Source: an uncultured Clostridia bacterium
Lineage (GTDB): Bacteria; Bacillota; Clostridia; Christensenellales; UBA1242
Assembly: GCA_934778205.1 (NCBI GenBank)
Contig: CAKVOD010000002.1
Span: 62,001 to 126,000, forward strand
Length of the DNA: 64,000 nucleotides
Reading direction: 5' to 3'
Part shown: piece after piece, positions 52,402 to 59,410 of the stretch
Layout: every line of letters begins with the position of its first letter
Numbering within the stretch: position 1 is the stretch's first letter
The notes under the pieces: generated by a model
Told to the model about the DNA's origin: nothing
Seen by the model: only the letters and a program-made list of their open reading frames with translations
The model's database searches: none
Translations under genes and position numbers: made by a program

Positions 52402-53532
52402 ATGATATATTTTGATAACGCATCTACAACGCAAATTTCTGAAAGGGCGTTAGGTGTATACAATGAAATTTCAAAAAACTGCTTTTACAACTCGTCCAGT
52501 TTGCATAAAGGCGGAGTTTTGGCTAAAACGAAATTAGAAAAGGCACGACAAGATATTTTGAACTGCATTAACGGACAAGTTGGGGACAAACTAATTTTTT
52601 GTTCTGGCGCAACTGAAGCAAACAATATGGCGTTGTTTGGATTGACAAGAAAGAATCAGTCAATACTTATTTCGTCAGGGGAGCATCCTTCAATCTATAA
52701 CACTGTTATGCCACTTTTGCAACGTGGGGATGAAGTAGATTTTGTAAAATTGAATAGTGAGGGAACAGTAGATATTGAAGATTTCAAACAAAAAGTTTTC
52801 AGCAAAAAATATGATTTAGTTGCCATTATGTTTGTCAATAATGAAACTGGTGCAATCAACGATATTTGCACATTGTGTGAGATTGCAAAACAGGCTAATC
52901 CAAAGTGTTTGTTTCATAGCGATTGTGTTCAAGCGTTTGGTAAAATTGATGTTTTAGTCGATAATCTCGGCGTGGACAGTATCTCTTTGAGCGCACATAA
53001 AATCAATGGACCTAAGGGTATTGGTGCGCTTTATGTGAAAAAGGGTGTTAGTTTTTATCCAACAGTTTATGGGGGTGGGCAAGAAAGTAATTTGCGTAGT
53101 GGGACTGAAAACTTGCCCGCAATTTGTGCGTTTGCTGAAGCATCGATTGAAAAGTGCGAGGCATTGAAATTTAATTACGACAGTGTTGCGAAAATTAAGG
53201 AAACTATACTTCAAAAATTTGACAATAATGACTTTGAGTACGAAGTAAACGGAAGTAAAGATAACTCGCCTTATGTTTTGTCGATTTCACTTGATGGTGT
53301 GAAAGGGGAAGTATTAGTTCATAAACTAGAAATGGATGATATATACATTGGTACGGGCTCGGCTTGTTCATCAAAATCTTCGGACAACCGCATTTTGTCT
53401 GCAATGAATAAAGAAAAAAGTAAGATTTTGGGGAATATTAGACTGAGTTTTTCGGCAAGCAATACAATCGCTGAGGCTGAAATTGTTGCAGAAAAAATTA
53501 TTCAGTATGCAACTGAACTACGCAACTTATAA
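52402..53532 (+). CDS. cysteine desulfurase (NifS/IscS-like)
   Basis: 376 residues. Class V aminotransferase fold: PLP-binding Lys in SLSAHKINGPKGIG, GGGQESNLRSGTENLPAICAF, and the Cys loop GTGSACSSKS that receives the persulfide. It supplies sulfur for ThiI in the next gene (tRNA 4-thiouridine), the usual nifZ-thiI pairing in Firmicutes. GTGAGG precedes ATG. Confidence 0.93.
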   Translation: MIYFDNASTTQISERALGVYNEISKNCFYNSSSLHKGGVLAKTKLEKARQDILNCINGQVGDKLIFCSGATEANNMALFGLTRKNQSILISSGEHPSIYNTVMPLLQRGDEVDFVKLNSEGTVDIEDFKQKVFSKKYDLVAIMFVNNETGAINDICTLCEIAKQANPKCLFHSDCVQAFGKIDVLVDNLGVDSISLSAHKINGPKGIGALYVKKGVSFYPTVYGGGQESNLRSGTENLPAICAFAEASIEKCEALKFNYDSVAKIKETILQKFDNNDFEYEVNGSKDNSPYVLSISLDGVKGEVLVHKLEMDDIYIGTGSACSSKSSDNRILSAMNKEKSKILGNIRLSFSASNTIAEAEIVAEKIIQYATELRNL

Positions 53533-53557
53533 ATATTTAATATATAAAGGGAATAAA

Positions 53558-54712
53558 ATGAATAGAGTTATTATCTTAAGGTATTCTGAAATACATCTTA
53601 AAGGGGCTAATCGTGGCTTTTTTGAAAGGTTCTTAATGGAAAACACGCAAAAAGCAATCGCAGGCATCAGAGCAAGAGTTGAAAAGGGCGGTGCTCGCTA
53701 CATCGTGAGTGAATATGATTTGAAAGACGAAAACAAATTAATTGCTCGATTAACAAAAGTTTTTGGATTTAATTGGCTTTCAGTGGCTGAATGTGTGGAA
53801 AATAGTCCAGAAAAAATACTTGAATGCGCCAAAAATATTCGTATATCAAATTGCTCATTCAGGGTTACGACACGTCGCGCTGACAAGAAATTTGAAATCC
53901 CATCTGCAAAATTTTCAGCGATGGTTGGCGATGTTATTTTAAACAATAATGAGAATTTGAAAGTTGACCTTGAAAATTTTGATGAAGAAGTTAAGGTTGA
54001 CATTCGCGAAAATGGGCAAACATTTGTTTATCTTCACAGTATAAAGTGTGCAGGTGGTATGCCAACTGGATGTGCGGGCAAGGCGATTTGTCTTTTATCT
54101 GGAGGAATCGATAGTCCTGTTGCAATGTATAAAATTGCTAGGCGCGGTGCAAAAATATTTGCTGTGCATTTTCATAGTTATCCTTATACAAGTGAAAGAG
54201 CGAAATTGAAAGTTGTTGAATTAGCAAAGATTCTTTCGCAGTATTGCGGGAAAATCAAATTGACATTTGTCAGTTTCACAAAGGTTCAAGAAGAAATTTA
54301 TAGAAAATGCAACCCTGATTATATGATAACAATAATGCGTCGCATTATGATGCGCGTGACGGAACATCTTGCACACAAAAATAGATGCAAGGTCATAGTT
54401 ACTGGAGAAAGTTTGGGGCAAGTCGCAAGCCAAACGATGGAGGGTATTACATCTTCAAATTCAGTCGTCAAAATGCCAGTTTTGCGTCCACTGGTTGGGG
54501 ATGACAAGGACGATATTATAGAAGTCGCAAAAAAGATTGGGACTTTCGAAACATCCATTTTGCCATATGAAGATTGTTGTACTGTTTTCTTGCCAAAGAA
54601 CCCGATAATCAAGCCAAACCTTTGGCAGGTCGAAGAAGAGGAAGCGAAACTTGATGTCGACGTACTTGTGAGTGAATGTTTGAAAAATCTTGAGGTAATA
54701 GAAGTCGAATAA
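53558..54712 (+). CDS. thiI: tRNA 4-thiouridine synthetase ThiI
   Basis: 384 residues. N-terminal ferredoxin-like/THUMP region (RVIILRYSEIHLKGANRGFF, FRVTTRRADKKFEIPS) and a PP-loop LLSGGIDSPVA for ATP use, then TGESLGQVASQTMEG. The C-terminal rhodanese domain of E. coli ThiI is lacking, as in other Firmicutes. Start ATG 53558 has AAAGGG upstream; the longer frame runs through the desulfurase gene. Confidence 0.94.
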   Translation: MNRVIILRYSEIHLKGANRGFFERFLMENTQKAIAGIRARVEKGGARYIVSEYDLKDENKLIARLTKVFGFNWLSVAECVENSPEKILECAKNIRISNCSFRVTTRRADKKFEIPSAKFSAMVGDVILNNNENLKVDLENFDEEVKVDIRENGQTFVYLHSIKCAGGMPTGCAGKAICLLSGGIDSPVAMYKIARRGAKIFAVHFHSYPYTSERAKLKVVELAKILSQYCGKIKLTFVSFTKVQEEIYRKCNPDYMITIMRRIMMRVTEHLAHKNRCKVIVTGESLGQVASQTMEGITSSNSVVKMPVLRPLVGDDKDDIIEVAKKIGTFETSILPYEDCCTVFLPKNPIIKPNLWQVEEEEAKLDVDVLVSECLKNLEVIEVE

Positions 54713-54794
54713 TAGCGATTTTGACTTTAGGCAATTATCTAACACTTGACTATATTTGATGTTGCACGTAACTAAATACATAACACAAAATAAT

Positions 54795-54828
54795 AAAAGG
54801 CGAATTGGTATTTACCATTTCGCTTTTT
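54795..54828. terminator. terminator between convergent thiI and sigF
   Basis: AAAAGGCGAA..GGT pairs with ACC..TTCGCTTTTT around a TATTT loop. Confidence 0.7.
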
Positions 54829-54874
54829 AAGTGACAATTAGCTATGAACATTATAATAATTTTTAAACATCATT

Positions 54875-55594
54875 TTACAAAAAAGATGTTCGTAAATCTT
54901 TAAGCACTTTATTTTCAATTCTTGAGACTTGCACCTGCGAAACGCCAAGTTCTTCAGCAATTTCCATTTGAGTTCTGTCCTTGAAATAGCGCAGTATGAT
55001 AATTTTTCGTTCTTTTGGGGGCAAAGCATTGATTAAATCTTTTAGTAGCATTTTTTCAAGTTTTGAATCAGTGTCTTCATTTTCACTCTCCAATTTTTCA
55101 GCAAGCGTTTGCGTATCATCTGATTCATTGCTGTCATAGATTGAAACGGGTAGTCGTGTGGAATCTAAAGCAAAGACGACATCTTGAATATCCATAGCAA
55201 ACTGTTTTGATATTTCTTCAAGAGTAGGGGGTTTTGAATGCTGGGCATTGTAATTTTCAATATATTTTTTGATTTGCGAAGCTTGCTGTTTAATTGAACG
55301 TGAAACTTTGATGTATCCCTCATCTCGTAAATAGCGTTTAACTTCGCCAAGTATCATAGGGACGGCGTAGGTTGAAAATTTAACATTAAAACTTGCATCG
55401 AATTTGTTGATAGCCTTTGCGAAACCAACACAGCCAAGTTGAAATAAATCTTCATACTCAATTCCTTTCATTTTGTAATGCTTAATAACACACTTGACAA
55501 GCGGGGCGTTTTCATTAATTAAAAGGTTCTTTGCGTTTTCATCGCCACTTTTGGCGAGTTTCAGCAAACGCAATGTTTCTTCGTGGTCAATCAT
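54875..55594 (-). CDS. sigF: forespore sigma factor SigF (SpoIIAC)
   Basis: 239 residues. Region 2 with YEDLFQLGCVGFAKAINKFD and KFSTYAVPMILGEVKRYLRD, region 3, and region 4 with ERKIIILRYFKDRTQMEIAE and LGVSQVQVSRIE. Location behind spoIIAB and spoIIAA identifies it as sigma-F rather than sigma-G. It directs early forespore transcription. Overlaps spoIIAB by 8 bases. Confidence 0.95.
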   Translation of the reverse strand: MIDHEETLRLLKLAKSGDENAKNLLINENAPLVKCVIKHYKMKGIEYEDLFQLGCVGFAKAINKFDASFNVKFSTYAVPMILGEVKRYLRDEGYIKVSRSIKQQASQIKKYIENYNAQHSKPPTLEEISKQFAMDIQDVVFALDSTRLPVSIYDSNESDDTQTLAEKLESENEDTDSKLEKMLLKDLINALPPKERKIIILRYFKDRTQMEIAEELGVSQVQVSRIENKVLKDLRTSFL

Positions 55595-56036
55595 TTACCA
55601 CCATTTTGCATTGTTCTGAGATGGTTAATTTTTTTGACATTTTGATTGTCAAGCCACGTGCGTTGTTATTTTTTACTTCAAGTGTGTCCATAAAACTTTC
55701 CATAACAGTAAAGCCCATACCGCTACGTTCTTGGTCGGGCTTTGTTGTGTAAAAAGGTTCTCTAGCTTTTTCAGGGTCACAAATGCCGATTCCAAAGTCT
55801 GTGATTACTATTGTAACGAAGTTGTTTTTTAGTGTTACGTGTATTTTTATGTCACCGACGCTATCGGGGTAGGCGTGCACAACGCAGTTTGTTACCGCTT
55901 CGGAAACTGCAGTTTTTATGTCAATTATATCTTCTAAAATAGGGTTTGCCTGCGCGCAAAATGCTGCGACAGTGCTACGTGCAAAAGCTTCGTTTTCTGA
56001 AATTGCTTTGATGTGTAATGTCATTTCGTTTTTCAT
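55587..56036 (-). CDS. spoIIAB: anti-sigma F factor SpoIIAB
   Basis: 149 residues, a serine kinase of the GHKL fold: N-box KTAVSEAVTNCVVHAYPD, G1 ITDFGIGICDPEKA and G2 ERSGMGFTVMESFMD. It holds SigF inactive and phosphorylates SpoIIAA. It lies between the two partners. Confidence 0.96.
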   Translation of the reverse strand: MKNEMTLHIKAISENEAFARSTVAAFCAQANPILEDIIDIKTAVSEAVTNCVVHAYPDSVGDIKIHVTLKNNFVTIVITDFGIGICDPEKAREPFYTTKPDQERSGMGFTVMESFMDTLEVKNNNARGLTIKMSKKLTISEQCKMVVND

Positions 56037-56047
56037 ATATTCCTCAC

Positions 56048-56356
56048 TTAACTAATTTTGGGCATAATTTCGTAGAGCCCCGTCATTTGAAAAATTTTTT
56101 CAATATGTTTGTTTGGATTACAAATAAAGATTGGTATGTTGTTTGCCTTCATTTTTTTGTATCTGCCGATTAAAACGCCAATGCCCGTGCTATCCATAAA
56201 ATCAAGTTCGGACAAATCAATTACAATTTGTTTTGCAGTTGTCCCATTTAAAAGCGCATCAAGTTCATTTCTAGTGAAGCCCGCGCACATTTCGTCAAGC
56301 TCACCAGACAAACTAATGTATAAAGTGCTGTTGTAAAGCCTGTTTTTTATTTGCAT
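56048..56356 (-). CDS. spoIIAA: anti-sigma F factor antagonist SpoIIAA
   Basis: 102 residues, a STAS domain. Phosphorylated Ser56 lies in ELDFMDSTGIGVLIGRYK. Dephosphorylated SpoIIAA displaces SigF from SpoIIAB. ATG 56356 has GGAGG 5 bases upstream; the longer frame is an AT-rich leader translation. First gene of the operon. Confidence 0.96.
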   Translation of the reverse strand: MQIKNRLYNSTLYISLSGELDEMCAGFTRNELDALLNGTTAKQIVIDLSELDFMDSTGIGVLIGRYKKMKANNIPIFICNPNKHIEKIFQMTGLYEIMPKIS

Positions 56357-56442
56357 TTTTTCCTCCAAATTAGATACTAGCATAATAAAAAACAAAAAAA
56401 TTGAAAAAATTAGTCGTTTTTTTAAAAAAAATGTCAAAACAG

Positions 56443-56471
56443 TTGACATTTGAAATAAAAATAAATATAAT
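56443..56471 (+). promoter_or_regulatory. perfect sigma-A promoter with no gene behind it
   Basis: TTGACA at 56443-56448 and TATAAT at 56466-56471, spacer 17, on the plus strand. The -35 is half of an inverted repeat ATGTCAA (56431-56437)/TTGACAT (56443-56449). It points to a 100-base untranslated stretch before the tRNA promoter. Confidence 0.8.
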
Positions 56472-56477
56472 ATGAAA

Positions 56478-56560
56478 AGTTCGCTAATGTTTTCAATGCC
56501 TTTGAAGCTGTGCGAACGGGTGGAATTCAGGGAAAATAACCAATTTTTAAAAAAAAATTA
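56478..56560 (+). ncRNA. candidate small RNA or tRNA-operon leader
   Basis: After the orphan promoter comes a stem GTTCGC...GCGAAC with an inner TTCAA/TTGAA hairpin, then GGGTGGAATTCAGGG and an A/T-rich end. No open frame of useful size. It does not match any RNA family I know. A GGGTGGAA segment is T-box-like but the rest is absent. Confidence 0.4.
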
Positions 56561-56589
56561 AGAAAAATAAAAAAACTTGCTAAAATCCG

Positions 56590-56618
56590 TTGACATTTTA
56601 TTAAAAATCTAGTATATT
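56590..56618 (+). promoter_or_regulatory. promoter of the five-tRNA cluster
   Basis: TTGACA at 56590-56595 and TATATT at 56613-56618, spacer 17. Confidence 0.85.
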
Positions 56619-56639
56619 ATATAAGTCAGCCAATCGAAA

Positions 56640-56715
56640 CGGGGTGTAGCGCAGTTGGTAGCGCACGTGGTTTGGGACCATGGGGCCGGGAGTTCGAGTC
56701 TCTCCACCCCGACCA
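56640..56715 (+). tRNA. tRNA-Pro (anticodon TGG)
   Basis: Acceptor CGGGGTG/CACCCCG, anticodon loop TTTGGGA, encoded CCA, 76 bases. Confidence 0.95.
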
Positions 56716-56717
56716 TT

Positions 56718-56794
56718 GGATCTTTAGCTCAGTTGGTTAGAGCAACCGGCTCATAACCGGTCGGTCCGGGGTTCAAGTCCCTGAAGATCCACCA
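56718..56794 (+). tRNA. tRNA-Met elongator, or tRNA-Ile2 (anticodon CAT)
   Basis: Acceptor GGATCTT/AAGATCC, anticodon loop CTCATAA, encoded CCA. No initiator features (the first pair is G-C and there are no three G-C pairs at the anticodon stem end). Whether the C34 is modified to read ATA cannot be decided from sequence. Confidence 0.85.
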
Positions 56795-56810
56795 AATGAT
56801 TGGCAGAAAT

Positions 56811-56887
56811 GGCCTGGTAGTTCAGTTGGTTAGAACGCTAGCCTGTCACGCTAGAGGTCGAGAGTTCGAGTCTCTTCCAGGTCGCCA
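56811..56887 (+). tRNA. tRNA-Asp (anticodon GTC)
   Basis: Acceptor GGCCTGG/CCAGGTC, anticodon loop CTGTCAC, discriminator G, encoded CCA. Confidence 0.95.
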
Positions 56888-56924
56888 TTTTTTATTTTTT
56901 TGAAAAATCTAGTCTTTACTAGAC

Positions 56925-57000
56925 GCCTCGATAGCTCAGCCGGTAGAGCAGAAGACTGAAAATCTTCGTGTCGGTGGTTCAAGTCCGCCTCGAGGCACCA
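56925..57000 (+). tRNA. tRNA-Phe (anticodon GAA)
   Basis: Acceptor GCCTCGA/CGAGGC, anticodon loop CTGAAAA, encoded CCA. Confidence 0.95.
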
Positions 57001-57017
57001 AAATTTTTCAAATGAAT

Positions 57018-57093
57018 GCTAGCGTAGCTCAATTGGCAGAGCAGCTGACTTGTAATCAGCAGGTTGAAGGTTCAATTCCTTTCGCTAGCCCCA
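57018..57093 (+). tRNA. tRNA-Thr (anticodon TGT)
   Basis: Acceptor GCTAGCG/CGCTAGC, anticodon loop CTTGTAA, encoded CCA. Last tRNA of the cluster; an integrase gene begins just beyond its terminator, so its 3' end may be an integration site. Confidence 0.95.
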
Positions 57094-57100
57094 TAATTAG

Positions 57101-57127
57101 AAAAGAACCCGCAAAGGTTCTTTTTTT
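57101..57127 (+). terminator. terminator of the tRNA cluster
   Basis: AAAAGAACC and GGTTCTTTTTTT. It overlaps the stop codon of the integrase on the other strand. Confidence 0.9.
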
Positions 57128-58037
57128 AGTAGTCTTTGTTGTATTTGTCAATGTCGTGCATTTCAAGTGTTGGCGTTCGCTTTATGTAATACCTTTGTGT
57201 TGTTCGTACGTCAGTGTGTCCGAGCCACTCTTGCACTGTTTTTGGCTTAATGCCTATGTCGGCACAATGCGTTGCAAATGTTGTACGAAAATTTTTTATA
57301 TTTACATTGTACGACAATTTACTTTTCAAGCGTTTGATTTCATTTTTTATACTACTTTCAGGTGCTTTGAACACCGCGTCATCCGCGCTTGTATAGTCTA
57401 TACTTTGCAATAGCATTGCGAGTTTGTCAAACATAGGGATGAAGCGGTCGGACATTTCCGTTTTTGTGCCGTGTATGTGTACATACTTTTCAGCAAAATT
57501 GACATCACACCAACGGACTGTAAATGCCTCAGAACGTCGTACACCAGTCAAGTAGTAAAATTGAAACAATTTTAAAACGCGCGTGTCTTTGATTGTTTTA
57601 AAAATTTCATCGACTTGCGTTTGACTATATGCAACACCTTCTTGCGCCTTGTATTTGACGGGCAACAAAAAATCTGCGAAATTTTCGTATGTGTACATAT
57701 TGCGATATGCAAAGCGCAAAAAATCGCGTGCATAAATAAATGTGTCTTTGCGTGTTTTGTTTGCGGGCAGGGAATTGAAACACCGCTCAAAATGAATAGG
57801 GCGCAAGTCAATGACAAGCATATTACGTATATACAATTTAAACAATCTAATTACATTACGCAAACTGCGTATTGACCCGGGGCAAAGTTTTGGCACTTTA
57901 TAGATATTAAACCATAGGTCAAGACAATCATAAAACATAATCGGCTTTACGTCGCGGAAGTGCGCCACCGACATTACCTGTTCTAACTGTTGTGATACAG
58001 AATCAAGTTGACTTTGCAAGTCGTCTAATTTATCCAC
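57126..58037 (-). CDS. tyrosine recombinase/integrase of a small integrated element
   Basis: 303 residues from GTG 58037 (GGAG 7 bases upstream; TTG 58040 is possible). N-terminal coiled-coil-like part, SAM-like core-binding domain, and a catalytic domain with LTGVRRSEAF (Arg), GTKTEMSDRFIPM (Lys), KNFRTTFATHCAD (Arg; the usual preceding His of HxxR is Lys here), LGHTDVRTTQRYY (His and the Tyr nucleophile). It should integrate or excise the element beside tRNA-Thr. The start overlaps the Rep gene by about 8 bases. Confidence 0.9.
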   Translation of the reverse strand: MDKLDDLQSQLDSVSQQLEQVMSVAHFRDVKPIMFYDCLDLWFNIYKVPKLCPGSIRSLRNVIRLFKLYIRNMLVIDLRPIHFERCFNSLPANKTRKDTFIYARDFLRFAYRNMYTYENFADFLLPVKYKAQEGVAYSQTQVDEIFKTIKDTRVLKLFQFYYLTGVRRSEAFTVRWCDVNFAEKYVHIHGTKTEMSDRFIPMFDKLAMLLQSIDYTSADDAVFKAPESSIKNEIKRLKSKLSYNVNIKNFRTTFATHCADIGIKPKTVQEWLGHTDVRTTQRYYIKRTPTLEMHDIDKYNKDY

Positions 58038-58869
58038 CAATATTCTCCAAAATGTTATTTTCATAAATGCGAATGCACTTATACTTGTCGACATCTTTGA
58101 CAAGTTCGACTTTTGTTGTCAGGTCATACTGTGCTAGTTCCTGCTCAAGCAGTTCGGGCGTGAAGTAGCATATGTGTTTTTCTTTGCTTTGCAAATTATG
58201 TGTGCGAAATAATGCACGTGTGCCATAATCGAGTTTGCCCAAATCTTCCGTCATATACTTTGACATATAGTTAGATATTTGAAAGAAATTTGAGTCTTGG
58301 CGCAACTTGACGACAGTAGTAAAACCATAGTCATAAAATGATGTAATAAAGTTATACACTTGGTCGCCAAAATCAGTTTTATATTTTTGCCCATAGTATC
58401 TACTATTAGGGTCGCGATTGTATGCAAATATGAGTTTGTTATCAAAATCAATGTCGCCCACAAGCAAATGCAGGTGTAAGCCACCGACTGCAGTATTATG
58501 CTTTTCTTTTACGCCGACGATTTTGACGTCGCGCGAATATCGTTGCAATTTTTGGCGAAACACTTTCCAGTGTTGCATAACTATGCTATCGTCTAGTTTT
58601 TCAGTTTTTCCGATAGGTGCGTTGACGAGTATTTTGACACGGCTAAACCTTTTTAGGTTACGCAAGTAAGGCAGTTTGACGGGGGCGGTGCAGAAGTCTT
58701 TGCTACCATACGCTTGCATTATGCTACCGCATAGCGCATTCTTGCTTGTGTCCTCATCATCATACAAGAACGAATATACGGCGCCAAGTTCGCTTGCAGG
58801 TTGTCCTTTAGCGTCCTTTTTGTAGTGCGTCATACCGCACAATATTGTTGCTTCTAATTCGATAATCAT
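58030..58869 (-). CDS. HUH-type replication initiator (Rep)
   Basis: 279 residues. The HUH motif reads GGLHLHLLVG (His132 and His134, metal binding). The Tyr motif is ISNYMSKYMTEDL (Tyr201 and Tyr205 with Lys204 between). These are the landmarks of rolling-circle initiators of small plasmids and single-stranded DNA phages, in the Rep group found in Microviridae and inovirus-like elements. It nicks a double-strand origin. No other replication genes are near. Start by coupling with the 33-residue ORF. Confidence 0.85.
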   Translation of the reverse strand: MIIELEATILCGMTHYKKDAKGQPASELGAVYSFLYDDEDTSKNALCGSIMQAYGSKDFCTAPVKLPYLRNLKRFSRVKILVNAPIGKTEKLDDSIVMQHWKVFRQKLQRYSRDVKIVGVKEKHNTAVGGLHLHLLVGDIDFDNKLIFAYNRDPNSRYYGQKYKTDFGDQVYNFITSFYDYGFTTVVKLRQDSNFFQISNYMSKYMTEDLGKLDYGTRALFRTHNLQSKEKHICYFTPELLEQELAQYDLTTKVELVKDVDKYKCIRIYENNILENIGG

Positions 58870-58870
58870 T

Positions 58871-58972
58871 TTATCTAATACCCCCGTTTTTAAATTTCTT
58901 TTTCAAGTGCTCTAGTATTTCGAGTGCGCGCTCTCTGCGCACCATTTCTTGTAAGCTAATTTGTGTATTCAT
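58871..58972 (-). CDS. 33-residue ORF ahead of rep
   Basis: Too short for a normal ORF scan. ATG 58972 has AAGGAAGG 6 bases upstream. The translation begins MNTQISLQEMVRRERALEIL and is a charged amphipathic helix rich in Arg/Glu/Lys. Its stop is 1 base before the rep ATG, indicating translational coupling in a three-gene operon. Possibly a copy-control or DNA-binding peptide, by inference. Confidence 0.6.
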   Translation of the reverse strand: MNTQISLQEMVRRERALEILEHLKKKFKNGGIR

Positions 58973-58990
58973 TTTTTACCTTCCTTTTTT

Positions 58991-59008
58991 TTGTCAAATG
59001 CTTGACAA
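58991..59008. promoter_or_regulatory. 7-4-7 inverted repeat upstream of the element's operon
   Basis: TTGTCAA-ATGC-TTGACAA. It overlaps the -35 of a plus-strand promoter and sits 19 bases before the 33-residue ORF, so a repressor here could control both directions. Confidence 0.6.
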
Positions 59009-59030
59009 TATTTGTTTTTTGATGTACAAT
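59002..59030 (+). promoter_or_regulatory. plus-strand promoter divergent from the rep operon
   Basis: TTGACA at 59002-59007 and TACAAT at 59025-59030, spacer 17. Confidence 0.75.
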
Positions 59031-59036
59031 ATATTA

Positions 59037-59110
59037 GGAAATTCAAATGGTTGTTAAGTCGACATCTTGTGGTAACACAGCTCGGGTATTGAATTTTCTT
59101 TTTTTTATTT
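59037..59110 (+). ncRNA. candidate small RNA or replication origin of the element
   Basis: The stretch after the promoter starts with GAAATTCAA and ends with TTGAATTTTC followed by a long T-run, so the outer ends pair and form a terminator. Inside are TGTTA/TAACA and a GTCGAC palindrome. No open frame. It may be an sRNA or hold the Rep nick site (an ATCTTG sequence is inside). Confidence 0.45.
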
Positions 59111-59210
59111 AAATTTTTTGTTGTAGTGCTTGATTTTGCGCATTATTCTTCTTGAAACTTTCGTATTTTGTTTTTCTCCAAACATATTTTCATTTTGCCA
59201 AAAAGGTGGA

Positions 59211-59276
59211 CTAATGCGTGTATGCTTTTTGATTGCCTTTGTTGTACTTGTCAATGTCGTGCATTTCGAGTGTATG
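59211..59276 (-). pseudogene. remnant of a second integrase C-terminus
   Basis: Reading on the minus strand gives TLEMHDIDKYNK, identical to the end of the integrase at 57126, followed by a different tail and a stop. At DNA level 37 bases match with two silent-type changes (plus-strand 57134-57170 against 59237-59273). The rest of that integrase is gone. Confidence 0.8.
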
Positions 59277-59315
59277 GAACAAATTAATGAGATTTAAGAT
59301 TGTAGCGATTTACAA

Positions 59316-59363
59316 AAAAAAATATCTAAGCAGGGAAAAGTTGCGTTGCTTAGATATTTTTTT
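59316..59363 (-). terminator. terminator of the GT80-like gene
   Basis: AAAAATATCTAAGCA and TGCTTAGATATTTTTTT around a 14-base loop. On the minus strand it is 48 bases after the stop. Confidence 0.85.
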
Positions 59364-59410
59364 AAATTATAAATACTTTAATTTTCACTATTTTCAAAGT
59401 TATTGCAAGA

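Noticed and set aside
56478..56560. T-box riboswitch
   Set aside because: GGGTGGAA resembles the T-box antiterminator sequence, but there is no specifier loop, the region is too short and no synthetase gene follows.
57012..57413. 133-residue ORF starting in tRNA-Thr
   Set aside because: It runs through the tRNA, its terminator and the antisense of the integrase. Not a gene.
57000..59280. Second copy of the tRNA-Thr 3' end marking attR
   Set aside because: I searched the right side of the element by eye for the T-arm/acceptor sequence and did not find it, so the exact attachment sites remain undefined.
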